Shown here piece after piece: positions 24,931 through 33,027 of a stretch of DNA of 64,000 nucleotides. The notes beneath the pieces are model-generated. The model did not search any database. It was not told where the DNA came from and saw only the letters and a program-made list of their open reading frames with translations. Location of the stretch: contig JAGKXD010000003.1 in assembly GCA_021151525.1 (NCBI GenBank), positions 29,633-93,632 on the forward strand, written 5' to 3'. Each line of letters opens with the position of its first letter. The stretch's first letter is position 1. Made by a program: the position numbers and the translations under genes. This DNA comes from Cellvibrionaceae bacterium. GTDB lineage: Bacteria; Pseudomonadota; Gammaproteobacteria; Pseudomonadales; Cellvibrionaceae.

Positions 24931-25735
24931 GGCAATTCACACAGTAAACCGTGGTGCGGTCATTCATACGCACTTCTTTCAGTGGTTTACCACACGCAGG
25001 GCAGGCTTCGCCGCCGCGTCCATACACGAGAAGTTGTTGCTTGAAGTAACCGGGTTTTCCATCACCGCCGACAAAATCTTTTAAGGTAGTTCCGCCCTGC
25101 TCAATGGAGCGTGCGAGCACAAATTTGATATCCCTCACCAAGTCTTCGCAATTTTGGCGCGTGAGCGTACCGGCTTTACGAATGGGCTTAATGCGCGACA
25201 TAAATAGCGATTCGTTGGCGTAGATATTCCCCACTCCCACCACTAAGTGACTATCCATAATAAATTGCTTTACGGCTTGGGTGCGCTTACGGCTGCGTTT
25301 GTAGAGATAGTCTGCTGTAAATTCGTCGGTCAGTGGCTCGGGGCCGAGCATGGCGAGGAGCTTGTGTTCTTGTGGCTCGCCCTCTACCCACAATAGGCAG
25401 CCGAAACGGCGTGGGTCGTGATAGCGCATGGCGATGCCGCCGAAGACCCAATCGAAGTGATCGTGGGCATTGGGAGGTGATGTGGCATCAACTATACGTA
25501 AGCTGCCGGACATCCCCAAATGGATTAGTGCATGGCCTCGGGCGAATTCGAATAACAGGTATTTCCCGCGGCGGCTGATATTGAGCAGTTTTTGTCCTTC
25601 AATCAGTTCAGCAAGCTCATCGGGGATTGGCCAGCGCAGGCGCGCTTGGCGAATCACGACTTTGGATAGGTTGCGCTTGTGAATATGAGGCAGTATGCCG
25701 CGCAGGGTGGTTTCGACTTCGGGTAATTCGGGCAT
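24923..25735 (-). CDS. mutM: Formamidopyrimidine-DNA glycosylase
   Basis: A 270-residue protein starting PELPEVETTLRG after methionine removal: the N-terminal proline and glutamate 3 are the catalytic residues. A conserved lysine sits in SRRGKYLLFE, the helix-two-turn-helix region includes VGVGNIYANESLF, and the C-terminal zinc finger has CPACGKPL and CVNCQK. It removes 8-oxoguanine and formamidopyrimidines from DNA and cuts the strand. Its stop codon lies inside the shared terminator with metF. Confidence 0.98.
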   Translation of the reverse strand: MPELPEVETTLRGILPHIHKRNLSKVVIRQARLRWPIPDELAELIEGQKLLNISRRGKYLLFEFARGHALIHLGMSGSLRIVDATSPPNAHDHFDWVFGGIAMRYHDPRRFGCLLWVEGEPQEHKLLAMLGPEPLTDEFTADYLYKRSRKRTQAVKQFIMDSHLVVGVGNIYANESLFMSRIKPIRKAGTLTRQNCEDLVRDIKFVLARSIEQGGTTLKDFVGGDGKPGYFKQQLLVYGRGGEACPACGKPLKEVRMNDRTTVYCVNCQK

Positions 25736-25899
25736 GGATCATTATCGTCGCTGGCTAGACATATGTGAGCGACAGCTTGCCAGAAATCCTGTGTGAGCAG
25801 AAGAATCGGGCGAAAATGCGGGCCGCTTATGTCTAAAAATGACCACTCATCGCAAAGCTCATTAAAAATTTAGCTTAAAAACTGGACGATTTGAATTTG

Positions 25900-25915
25900 T
25901 GTGATAGAGTTCACA
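25900..25915. promoter_or_regulatory. CRP/Vfr-type binding site
   Basis: TGTGA-TAGAGT-TCACA is an exact match to the core CRP consensus TGTGA-N6-TCACA. A/T-rich flanks (AATT before, TTGTGAATT after) are usual for such sites. It lies 110 bases before the ATG of the PEP-CTERM gene, so that gene is probably controlled by cAMP-CRP (Vfr). A second overlapping inverted repeat, TTCACA-T-TGTGAA, covers 25910-25922. Confidence 0.7.
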
Positions 25916-26025
25916 TTGTGAATTTGAGGTGGTTATTAATTGTTGGTGTTTTTATCGATAAAGACACCTAGCGATTAATGAAATTTGTCGTGTAAACAAA
26001 CTATTCGTTATTTTGGAGCTTTTAG

Positions 26026-26664
26026 ATGCACAGAATTTTTAAATCTGTTGCTTTCGTTATTGCCGCTTTCGGCGTTTCAATGGGCGCGAATGCAGTTACT
26101 ATTACTGCATCGGCGATTAACCAAACGACCAGTTCAGTGGCTGGCGTTACTACCGTAACTTTCGACAATGGTACTTGTACGGGTTATGTATCTTGCACCG
26201 GTGATTTTGCCATAGTGTCCGGCAGTTCTAGTGGCCTCTACGCAGCCCCCTATACGGATACCACCAAGTATTTGAGCGTACCTAATCCTAGCGCAACCAC
26301 CCAAACTGCAGTCTTGAGCATAGGCGCAGCAGCTAACTATTTTGGATTATTTTGGGGTTCAATAGATACTTACAACATCATTAGCTTCTTCCTCGGTAAC
26401 ACCCAAGTAGCGAGCTACAACGGCGGCCAATTGCCAAATTTAACAGCAGATGGTAACCAAACTGCTTGGGCCTCAAACCGCTATATCAACTTTGATTTTG
26501 GTAGTGCTAGTTTCGATACAGTAAAAATTACAAGCAACGGCTTTGCCTTCGAGAGCGATAACCACGCTTTCCGCAAAACATCAGTTCCTGAACCAATGAC
26601 ATTAGTGTTGATGGGCTTGGGTGTGATTGGTTTGGTGGCGACTCGTCGTATTAAAAAGGCCTAA
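26026..26664 (+). CDS. PEP-CTERM sorted exported protein
   Basis: A 212-residue protein with signal peptide (cut after GANA, residue ~23). A ~160-residue beta-rich, Gly/Ser/Thr-rich middle part follows. The C-terminal sorting tail starts at 187: VPEPMTL, a hydrophobic helix (VLMGLGVIGLVA) and a basic end RRIKKA. PEP-CTERM tails are recognised by exosortase (EpsH/XrtA type) in bacteria that make exopolysaccharide; the exosortase gene is not in this window. The middle (CTGYVSCTGDF, NYFGLFWGSIDTYN, RYINFDFG) resembles PEP-CTERM proteins of unknown function. GGAGC lies 8 bases before the ATG, an exact CRP-type site is upstream and a terminator follows. Confidence 0.85.
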   Translation: MHRIFKSVAFVIAAFGVSMGANAVTITASAINQTTSSVAGVTTVTFDNGTCTGYVSCTGDFAIVSGSSSGLYAAPYTDTTKYLSVPNPSATTQTAVLSIGAAANYFGLFWGSIDTYNIISFFLGNTQVASYNGGQLPNLTADGNQTAWASNRYINFDFGSASFDTVKITSNGFAFESDNHAFRKTSVPEPMTLVLMGLGVIGLVATRRIKKA

Positions 26665-26681
26665 TTTTTAATTAGGCCTAC

Positions 26682-26715
26682 AATAAAAAGCCCGCTTCGG
26701 CGGGTTTTTTATTGC
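26682..26715. terminator. Bidirectional terminator after PEP-CTERM gene
   Basis: AATAAAAAGCCCGC / GCGGGTTTTTTATT with a TTCG loop, between the PEP-CTERM gene and the convergent HDOD gene. Confidence 0.9.
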
Positions 26716-26729
26716 CTGAATCTTGTCAC

Positions 26730-28133
26730 TTAGTGCGGTTGGCTTGCAGCGTTAACTTTCAAGATTAAATTGAGCTGGTTGGCGATGAGCTGGAAATCCT
26801 CAAACTGGCGCGCTGAAAGCTTGTGATCATCTCCATCCGCATAGAGAATGGCTATAAGACGCTTGTCTATTTTGAGTGGGGCAAGCATGAGGTCGCTTTG
26901 AGGATTCAGGGCTGATAAGGCTCCCAGAGGCTTTATTCCCTGTGAGGGCTGGTACCAAACCGGTTGCTGCACGCGCAAGAACTCGTGTAACAACTCTCCT
27001 TTATGAAGCTTATCCAATTCAATTTTCACGCTTTGGCGCCACAGGTTGGTGCCCTTACCTGCCACATAACGTATATCAAGCGACTTGGCTTTGTAGTCCA
27101 GCATCGAAATGGTGACACGTGGAATTCCCGATCCTTCAAAGAGTGCAGCAACCGAAAGCTGCATGATCTTGGAAATATCGCCGCCTTCAAACATGATTTT
27201 ATGGATTTGGTTGATATGCTGCTGGAATTCGTAACCGGTGCGAGCCTGAGGTGTTTCCTCCGCGACTTGAGTATCGGGCAAGGCTTGCAGCAAAACATCT
27301 ACACCGTAGCTCTTGGCAATCACTGCAGCTTCTTCTGCCATCTGGGTAACTTGGGTTTTGGCAGCGCTAGCGGTAATGCCGCAAAGTGTCGCCATGTGTT
27401 GATAAATACGCTCCATCTCCGGCGAATTTACGCCTTTATGGATATATTTGCTCAATTCGTTACCCAAGTTTACGGCGCTGGCCATAGTTGTTGGGCGCAC
27501 CGAATCTTCACAAGATTCGCGCGCCAGTTCACCCAGCGACCATTCCTTAATAAGACCACGATTAATCTGATTGATATCTACACCGAGAATTTCGCGTGAA
27601 ATGGCAGATTCATTTTCTGGATGTAGGTTGCGGGCGATAACAAACTGCTCTGCGGCCTCCCGACCGGTAGATAAGAGCGCAAGTTCACCGATATTGCGCA
27701 GAAGTGCAGCGATAAACACTTGTTCTTTATGTTCGCCGGTTAAATAAGGAACCAGCGCGCGGGCTTGTACAGCCGCGTGGAAGGATTTTGCAAGGCTTTC
27801 AATCAGCAGGGCCTTAGGCTTGCCGCGTAAAAAACTGTCGATTAGGCTGCTGGCGAGGGTAATGTTTTTCAGGTTGTCAAAACCCAGCTGCACAATGCCG
27901 CGCGAAACAGTTTTGATCGGCATAAATGAACGATTGTAGTGGATGGAATTAGCTATTTTCAGGACTTTGGAGGTTAGGTTGGCATCGCGTAGGATGATTT
28001 TGGTAAGGTCATCCGTGCGACACTCGTCATCTTCGCTGAGTTCGCAAATATCCTTAACCACGGAATTCAGTGTGGGCATGTCCTGATCTGCCAGCGTTCG
28101 CATCCATGCATCTAAACCACGCAGTTCGCTCAT
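26730..28133 (-). CDS. HDOD-domain signalling protein with GAF-like C-terminus
   Basis: A 467-residue cytoplasmic protein. Residues ~15-215 form an HDOD domain (DMPTLNSVVKDI, LTSKVLKIANS, TVSRGIVQLGFDNLKNITLAS, FIAALLRNIGELALL). The catalytic HD pair is absent, as is normal for HDOD. Residues ~300-460 resemble a GAF domain (LMLAPLKIDKRLIAILYADG). Such proteins act in signal transduction linked to cyclic-di-GMP, motility or stress. Neither input nor partner can be read from the context. Confidence 0.85.
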   Translation of the reverse strand: MSELRGLDAWMRTLADQDMPTLNSVVKDICELSEDDECRTDDLTKIILRDANLTSKVLKIANSIHYNRSFMPIKTVSRGIVQLGFDNLKNITLASSLIDSFLRGKPKALLIESLAKSFHAAVQARALVPYLTGEHKEQVFIAALLRNIGELALLSTGREAAEQFVIARNLHPENESAISREILGVDINQINRGLIKEWSLGELARESCEDSVRPTTMASAVNLGNELSKYIHKGVNSPEMERIYQHMATLCGITASAAKTQVTQMAEEAAVIAKSYGVDVLLQALPDTQVAEETPQARTGYEFQQHINQIHKIMFEGGDISKIMQLSVAALFEGSGIPRVTISMLDYKAKSLDIRYVAGKGTNLWRQSVKIELDKLHKGELLHEFLRVQQPVWYQPSQGIKPLGALSALNPQSDLMLAPLKIDKRLIAILYADGDDHKLSARQFEDFQLIANQLNLILKVNAASQPH

Positions 28134-28211
28134 AAGCTATTTCTTGAAAGTTATTGGTATTCTCCAGTCTAGATCAGCTGTATGAGCTTGCACGGTTAAA
28201 ATCGCGCCCAT

Positions 28212-28237
28212 AAAAAAACCCGCCAAAGCGGGTTTTG
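28212..28237 (-). terminator. Terminator of the rpmB-rpmG operon
   Basis: Stem AAACCCGC / GCGGGTTT with a CAAA-type loop and a T tract on the minus strand, 16 bases beyond the rpmG stop codon. Confidence 0.8.
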
Positions 28238-28252
28238 AGGTTCATCAAGCAA

Positions 28253-28408
28253 TTACTTGATTTTACCTTCTTTGTAGACCACGTGCTTACGCACAACTGG
28301 ATCGTACTTTTTGATTTCCATTTTTTCTGGCATGGTGCGCTTGTTCTTGTCAGTAGTGTAGAAGTGACCAGTACCGGCGCTAGAGTTAAGACGAATTTTA
28401 TCGCGCAT
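28253..28408 (-). CDS. rpmG: 50S ribosomal protein L33
   Basis: A 51-residue basic protein found by translating the minus strand: it begins MRDKIRLNSSAGTGHFYTT and ends VVRKHVVYKEGKIK. TGHFYTTDKN and the YDP..RKH pattern are family signatures. It lacks the zinc-binding cysteines, as in the cysteine-free form of L33. AGGAGC lies 5 bases before the ATG. It is cotranscribed with rpmB, 14 bases upstream, as in most gammaproteobacteria. Confidence 0.97.
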   Translation of the reverse strand: MRDKIRLNSSAGTGHFYTTDKNKRTMPEKMEIKKYDPVVRKHVVYKEGKIK

Positions 28409-28422
28409 GACGCTGCTCCTAA

Positions 28423-28659
28423 TTAAACTTTTTCGCCGTTTGCACGGACTTCAGCCAAAACTGCATCGATACCGCGCTTGTCGATTACGCGCATACCTTT
28501 TGCAGAAACGCGCAAAGAAACAAAGCGCTTTTCAGCCTCAACCCAGAAACGGTGAGTGTGAAGGTTTGGCAAAAAACGACGTTTGGTGTGGTTTTTTGCG
28601 TGAGAAACATTGTTGCCGGTAATTGGACGCTTGCCGGTAACTTGACATACTCTAGACAT
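28423..28659 (-). CDS. rpmB: 50S ribosomal protein L28
   Basis: A 78-residue basic protein: MSRVCQVTGKRPITGNNVSH at the start, NHTKRRFLPNLHTHRFWVE in the middle, KGMRVIDKRGID near the end. Length and sequence are typical of the family. First gene of the rpmB-rpmG operon. Confidence 0.98.
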   Translation of the reverse strand: MSRVCQVTGKRPITGNNVSHAKNHTKRRFLPNLHTHRFWVEAEKRFVSLRVSAKGMRVIDKRGIDAVLAEVRANGEKV

Positions 28660-28973
28660 TCTATTGCCTCATTCAATAAATCAGCGCACTAAGCCGGCCG
28701 TTAAGTTGGCGGCGCTGGGAGCCGTTAACACAGACTAACAACCAGCTTAGAGCATTGTTGTAAGCAGCCTATTTTTCAAAATCGCGGACTGAATCAGTGG
28801 TCAGTCAGGCAAACTTCACAGGGAAATTTGTGCGGGGCGCTTCATTTTGACACTCACTTTTAAGTAGCCAAAACAACCCTGCCGCAAAGAGCCGCGTTTT
28901 ATACCAAAACAGGCCTTCAATAGCAATGACTAGCTGTTTTTTTAGCCAAAAAAGATGAAAAAAAGCGTTAATT
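28660..28973. other. Intergenic region between rpmB and radC
   Basis: These 314 bases hold no convincing gene. The part next to rpmB should carry the ribosomal-protein promoter on the minus strand; a TTGAAA hexamer (near 28777) is seen, but its -10 partner is poor. A 63-codon frame on the minus strand lacks a ribosome binding site and family likeness. Confidence 0.4.
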
Positions 28974-29648
28974 TTAAAGGAGCCCGCGCTCGGCAAAAGA
29001 AACTACCTCTTTATCGCCTACGACCATGTGATCGACGACTCGTATATCCACCAAATTGAGAGCGGCTTGCAGACGCTGAGTAATGCGTTGATCGGCCTGG
29101 CTCGGTTCGGCGACCCCTGAGGGGTGGTTATGAACCAGAATAACCGCTGAAGCATTGCGAGCGAGTGCCTTTTTGACGACTTCGCGCGGGTACACCGATG
29201 CGCCATCTATTGTCCCATAGAAAAGTTCGTCATAGGCAATCAGGCGGTTTTGGTTGTCGAGAAACAGTATGGCGAAGATCTCGTGCGGCTGGTGGCGCAG
29301 TTGGGCGCTTACGTAGTTGCGCACAAGATCTGGACTGGTGAGTACATCGCCTTCTTTAAGGCTGGCCGATAAATGCCGCCGTCCCATTTCCAGTACGGCT
29401 TGCAGCTGAGCGTATTTAGCTGAGCCCAAACCCAGGCCTTTGCAGAAATCGCTTTGGCTGGCTTCTAACAATGGGCGCAGGCCGCCGTATTCTTGGAGGA
29501 GTTCGCGGGCGAGATCGACAGCGGACTTACCGACACAGCCAACGCGCAGGAATATGGCGAGCAGTTCAGCATCTGAAAGGGCTTTGGGGCCTAAATCGAG
29601 GAGTTTTTCACGGGGGCGTTCGGCGGCAGGCCAATCGGCGATGGACAT
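28974..29648 (-). CDS. radC: JAB/MPN-domain protein RadC
   Basis: A 224-residue protein. I start at MSIADWPAAERPREKLL because AAGGAAAG lies just before this ATG; a frame 10 codons longer exists. The N-terminal helix-hairpin-helix region (LSDAELLAIFLRVGC) is followed by a JAMM/MPN+ domain with VHNHPSGVAEPSQAD, the H-x-H...D metal motif. RadC is widely conserved but not needed for repair in E. coli, and its biochemical role is unsettled. The gene lies in the conserved rpmBG-radC-coaBC neighbourhood. Confidence 0.95.
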   Translation of the reverse strand: MSIADWPAAERPREKLLDLGPKALSDAELLAIFLRVGCVGKSAVDLARELLQEYGGLRPLLEASQSDFCKGLGLGSAKYAQLQAVLEMGRRHLSASLKEGDVLTSPDLVRNYVSAQLRHQPHEIFAILFLDNQNRLIAYDELFYGTIDGASVYPREVVKKALARNASAVILVHNHPSGVAEPSQADQRITQRLQAALNLVDIRVVDHMVVGDKEVVSFAERGLL

Positions 29649-29737
29649 AGACTTTCCTTGTAAGTGGATGAACTCCAAAACTATGGAGCGGGATATGGCT
29701 GCGGGAGAGGATGCTAAATCCGGGCGTAGTCGTCAAG

Positions 29738-29779
29738 CAAAAAAGAGGCATAACCCACAGGAGATTAGGGTTATGCCTC
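29738..29779 (-). terminator. Terminator of the exported-protein gene at 29810
   Basis: A 12-bp stem GAGGCATAACCC / GGGTTATGCCTC followed on the minus strand by a T6 tract. It lies 31 bases beyond the stop codon. Confidence 0.8.
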
Positions 29780-29809
29780 AAAGCCGGACGTGCAACCTAA
29801 ATCAGAAAG

Positions 29810-30373
29810 CTATTGAATTTGTGGCTCAATCCATTGCACAACGTCTTTACTCAAATCCTTCAAGCATTTGCGGGTTGCGGCGCAGACGGTTACGCCATTG
29901 CTACCTAAATCCAAAACATCGCTCGAAGGCGTAAATTCGTTAAGTGCCATAATGGCGCAGGTGTGTTTGGCGGTAACCATATTGTCTTTACCTTTGATTA
30001 AGGCGGCGGTCACTTGTACTTTGGGCAGCTTGGAGCCTTGTTTGACACCGAACTGACGCTCTTCGCCCCCAAGGGCTAGTTGTTCTATGTCGATGGCTAA
30101 CACGGGAATAACGCCGTTAAGGATCTTGTCGGCAGTGCCTACAGGCTCCATGCGAATGCCGTTAACATGGGCTTGCTCAACGAGATTATCGACCAACACC
30201 TTATCGACATCGCACGGGAATTCAGATTGTTTGTATTTATAGCCTTTTACGTTGAAACCAAGGTTCTTGTTGACGTATACCAAAGGTGCTTTGGCGCTGA
30301 GCGGTTGTTGTTCGTTAGCGGCTGTGGCAACAATTGGAGTGAGCAGAGCCAGAATCAGAAGTGAGTATTTCAT
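29810..30373 (-). CDS. Exported protein of unknown function
   Basis: A 187-residue protein with signal peptide MKYSLLILALLTPIVATAA. I chose this ATG because it starts the signal peptide; a frame 38 codons longer has no such signal. The mature part has four cysteines (FPCDVDK, HTCAIM, TVCAATRKCLKDL), which could form two disulphides in the periplasm. I do not recognise a family. GTADKILNGVIPVLAIDIEQ recalls small proteins that bind metal or lipid, but this is not evidence of function. It is divergent from the winged-helix sensor gene and ends in its own terminator. Confidence 0.7.
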   Translation of the reverse strand: MKYSLLILALLTPIVATAANEQQPLSAKAPLVYVNKNLGFNVKGYKYKQSEFPCDVDKVLVDNLVEQAHVNGIRMEPVGTADKILNGVIPVLAIDIEQLALGGEERQFGVKQGSKLPKVQVTAALIKGKDNMVTAKHTCAIMALNEFTPSSDVLDLGSNGVTVCAATRKCLKDLSKDVVQWIEPQIQ

Positions 30374-30712
30374 AGCTTTTACCTTTAGGTTTAGTTGTGG
30401 GTGACAGCACTCCTCGGTACAGCCCGTGTGTACAACCTGAATGCGTGAATTGAATATATTGCAATTGCGGAAAAAAACACTGACCATACAAAAACCTCGC
30501 GCTTACCTTTTGCTTACCAAAAAATAATTCTTATAAATCAATAAGATATAAATTTGAAGCGCGCGAGCAATACTTGTGTTTCAAGCGCTGAATCTTGCAA
30601 AATTACACTCAGGTCAGGGTTTGCTAAGCTGTTCAAGGGCATGCCCGATACATAAGAAAAATCGACTGAGAAAGGTAAGCTCCATGTACACGGATAAAGG
30701 TTGCTCTCACTG
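30374..30712. other. Divergent promoter region of the 29810 and 30713 genes
   Basis: These 339 bases have no gene. A possible plus-strand promoter has TTGCTT (30510-30515), a 16-base spacer and TATAAA (30532-30537). The start of the divergent exported-protein gene leaves room for its own promoter. No clear operator is seen. Confidence 0.4.
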
Positions 30713-32845
30713 ATGGACGTTACTCAAGAAGCCGGATTTGGGCTGGGTGATGTCTTGGTATCGCCCTCGCATAACACCCTCAGTGCGGGTGGGAAAACGC
30801 TTAAGATTCAACCCAAGGTTATGGCTGTGCTCTATTATTTAGCGCGTCATCACGGGCGGGTGATTAGTAATGAAGAGCTGATTCGCGAATTGTGGGCAGG
30901 ACGGGTTGTAACCCACGGCTCCGTGCAAAAAAGCATCAATGCTTTACGTAGTGCATTAGTTGACGTGATGGGTGAGCAAGAAGTTATTGCGCATTACTCC
31001 AAGCGCGGTTATCAGCTCAAAATTGAGCCGCATTTTTCGGAGCTGAAGCGCGAAACTGCGCCGGCACTGGTGAACTCCGTCAATCCAGCGCCGAAAGCCT
31101 TTATTGCAAGGCGCTGGGTGAGGTTGCTTCTGTTGGTCTCGCTCATGGTGCTTGCGGGGTTGCTGATTTATCGCAGCTTGTCAGGGCGCGTAATTGCCGT
31201 CCCCAAAAATCACAAAACCCTGTTCCACTCCACCCAAGGCTATACCAGTGAAACGGGGCACGAGCGTAATGCTGTCCCCCATCCTGATAACGAACACGTG
31301 GCCTATATTCGTGAAAAATTTAATGCTAATCACCAAGGCGAAACCGAAAGCGAAATTGTCATTCGCAATAGTGCGGGCAAGGATTGGCATATAGCGACCA
31401 GTCAAGGTTCTTGGTTCAAGTTGGGGTGGTCACCGGCAGGACAGCACTTGGTGGCGGTGGAAGTGAAACGGAGCGAAGGTTTGCCCTTTAGCCCGAATTT
31501 TTACGAAAAGCCCAATTATCTCTATTCATTCCATATTTTTTCTCTGGATTTGACCAATAACCGCCTGCTGGAAAAGCAGTTGCTCAGCCAATGGCAGGGG
31601 CGGATTTCCAGCGTGACTTGGTGGGATGATTCAACCTTGGAGTTTGTTGCCAAGCAAGGCCCTAATTCTAGTAATGCGCGCTATAGATACTCTATTCAGG
31701 ATCAGCGGTTGACCATGCTGGAAGAGTTGGATGGCGTGACTAACCCTATTGGAAGTGCGGTGCTCAATAAGAAAACGGCCATTGCAAGTTTGCGTAAAAA
31801 TGCCATCCAAATTGACTTTTTGGATGAACAACAAGCGCGCATCAGTCGTTGGCAGTTGAATGTTGCTATGGCGGATATCAGTTGGATTCCCGATGGCAGC
31901 GGTATTCTGGTCTATGCCGAAGATGAGCGAAAACTTTTCACGCTCTACCTGGATGGTGAGCAGACCCAAATTCCGCTTACGGACGTTAAAGACCGGGTTT
32001 TTTCGCGTCCGCGTTACCGCCCCGATGGTCAAGGTATTTTCTATACCGAAGAAAAGCGTAGCTCCAATATTCTGCGAGTCGGCTTGGACGCCAAACAATC
32101 CAAAGTCACCGATAATGCAGATTTTAATTATGGCGCGAGCTTCTCCCCCGATGGCGAGCGAGTTGTTTATGCATCTGTACGCAATAACCAGATTCACTTG
32201 TGGTTGGTTGAGGCGGGTCAAGAGCGCCAGCTAACCAGTCAACCTATCCCCAAAAAGGTAGGGAATATTGTTTGGTCGCAAGATGGGGAGTATTTGGTCT
32301 TTAGCGCCGGTTCAAGTCTTTATCGTTACAACTTCAAAACTGCCGAGACCTCGCTTTTGTCTGCGGAGGCGGAAAAAATAGAACCTATCGCCTATTTTCC
32401 TGAGAGCAACCGCTTGCTGGTGCTCAAAAACAACGGCGAAGTCAGGAATTTGTGGCGAATCAATATTCAAAATCAACAACAGAAGCAGCTGACGTTTGGT
32501 TCAGTGGGCTCTGCAACTGAATATAACGGCGATGTTTTCTTCCAATATGTTGGCGAGCATGGGTTGTGGGTATTGCGCCAAAAAGACGATAGTTTGGAGC
32601 AAATAGCATCTAAAATCGACGAAAACAGCAAACTACTGAAACTCGATAATAAGGGCGTTTATTTTGTGCGCGGTGGCCTCTGCCGCGAGTCGGATCTGTA
32701 TTACTTCGACTTCGTCACCGCCACGACCACCACACTGCTCCCACGCGACAGCAATATAGTCTCCACCACTTCCTTCAATCCGCAAAAGGGTTTGCTGCAA
32801 ACCGACTGTTACCTCGCAGAGGCCAATATAGTTCTGCTCAAGTAG
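30713..32845 (+). CDS. Membrane-anchored winged-helix regulator with beta-propeller sensor domain
   Basis: A 710-residue protein (ATG at 30713; a TTG four codons earlier is possible). Residues ~10-104 are an OmpR/CadC-type winged helix (VMAVLYYLARHHGRVISNEE, then HGSVQKSINALRSAL and SKRGYQLKI). Residues ~136-156 are the single membrane helix. The rest (~540 residues) is a periplasmic TolB-like propeller with repeated blades (DISWIPDGSGILVYAED, RPDGQGIFYTEE, FSPDGERVVYAS, WSQDGEYLVFSAG). This is the ToxR/CadC one-component plan, in which an outside signal controls DNA binding. The signal and target genes are unknown. Its TAG stop codon is formed by the repeat element that follows. Confidence 0.85.
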   Translation: MDVTQEAGFGLGDVLVSPSHNTLSAGGKTLKIQPKVMAVLYYLARHHGRVISNEELIRELWAGRVVTHGSVQKSINALRSALVDVMGEQEVIAHYSKRGYQLKIEPHFSELKRETAPALVNSVNPAPKAFIARRWVRLLLLVSLMVLAGLLIYRSLSGRVIAVPKNHKTLFHSTQGYTSETGHERNAVPHPDNEHVAYIREKFNANHQGETESEIVIRNSAGKDWHIATSQGSWFKLGWSPAGQHLVAVEVKRSEGLPFSPNFYEKPNYLYSFHIFSLDLTNNRLLEKQLLSQWQGRISSVTWWDDSTLEFVAKQGPNSSNARYRYSIQDQRLTMLEELDGVTNPIGSAVLNKKTAIASLRKNAIQIDFLDEQQARISRWQLNVAMADISWIPDGSGILVYAEDERKLFTLYLDGEQTQIPLTDVKDRVFSRPRYRPDGQGIFYTEEKRSSNILRVGLDAKQSKVTDNADFNYGASFSPDGERVVYASVRNNQIHLWLVEAGQERQLTSQPIPKKVGNIVWSQDGEYLVFSAGSSLYRYNFKTAETSLLSAEAEKIEPIAYFPESNRLLVLKNNGEVRNLWRINIQNQQQKQLTFGSVGSATEYNGDVFFQYVGEHGLWVLRQKDDSLEQIASKIDENSKLLKLDNKGVYFVRGGLCRESDLYYFDFVTATTTTLLPRDSNIVSTTSFNPQKGLLQTDCYLAEANIVLLK

Positions 32846-32921
32846 CCCGTAAGGAGCGAAGCGTATTACGGGGTGATTTTGTAGTGAAACCCCGTAATGC
32901 GTTGCACTTCTTACGGGCTAC
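32842..32921. repeat. Inverted repeat, GTAGCCCGTA family, copy 2
   Basis: Ends GTAGCCCGTAAGGAG and CTTCTTACGGGCTAC pair with the inner arms GCGTATTACGGGG / CCCCGTAATGCG. The element overlaps the last four bases of the upstream gene and supplies its TAG stop codon. Confidence 0.85.
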
Positions 32922-33027
32922 CCGCACGAGTGTTAGTAGTTTCTGCTTTTATTGACTGTTTCTGCAGTTAGTAGTCAGTTACATTGCGCTACAATTGCTC
33001 ATTGACCATTTAAATTAAGACTTGCCT

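Noticed and set aside
28235..28426. Plus-strand open frame across rpmG
   Set aside because: It is the antisense of the L33 gene, which is certain from its protein sequence.
28805..28996. Minus-strand 63-codon frame between radC and rpmB
   Set aside because: No ribosome binding site, no family likeness, and it overlaps the end of radC.
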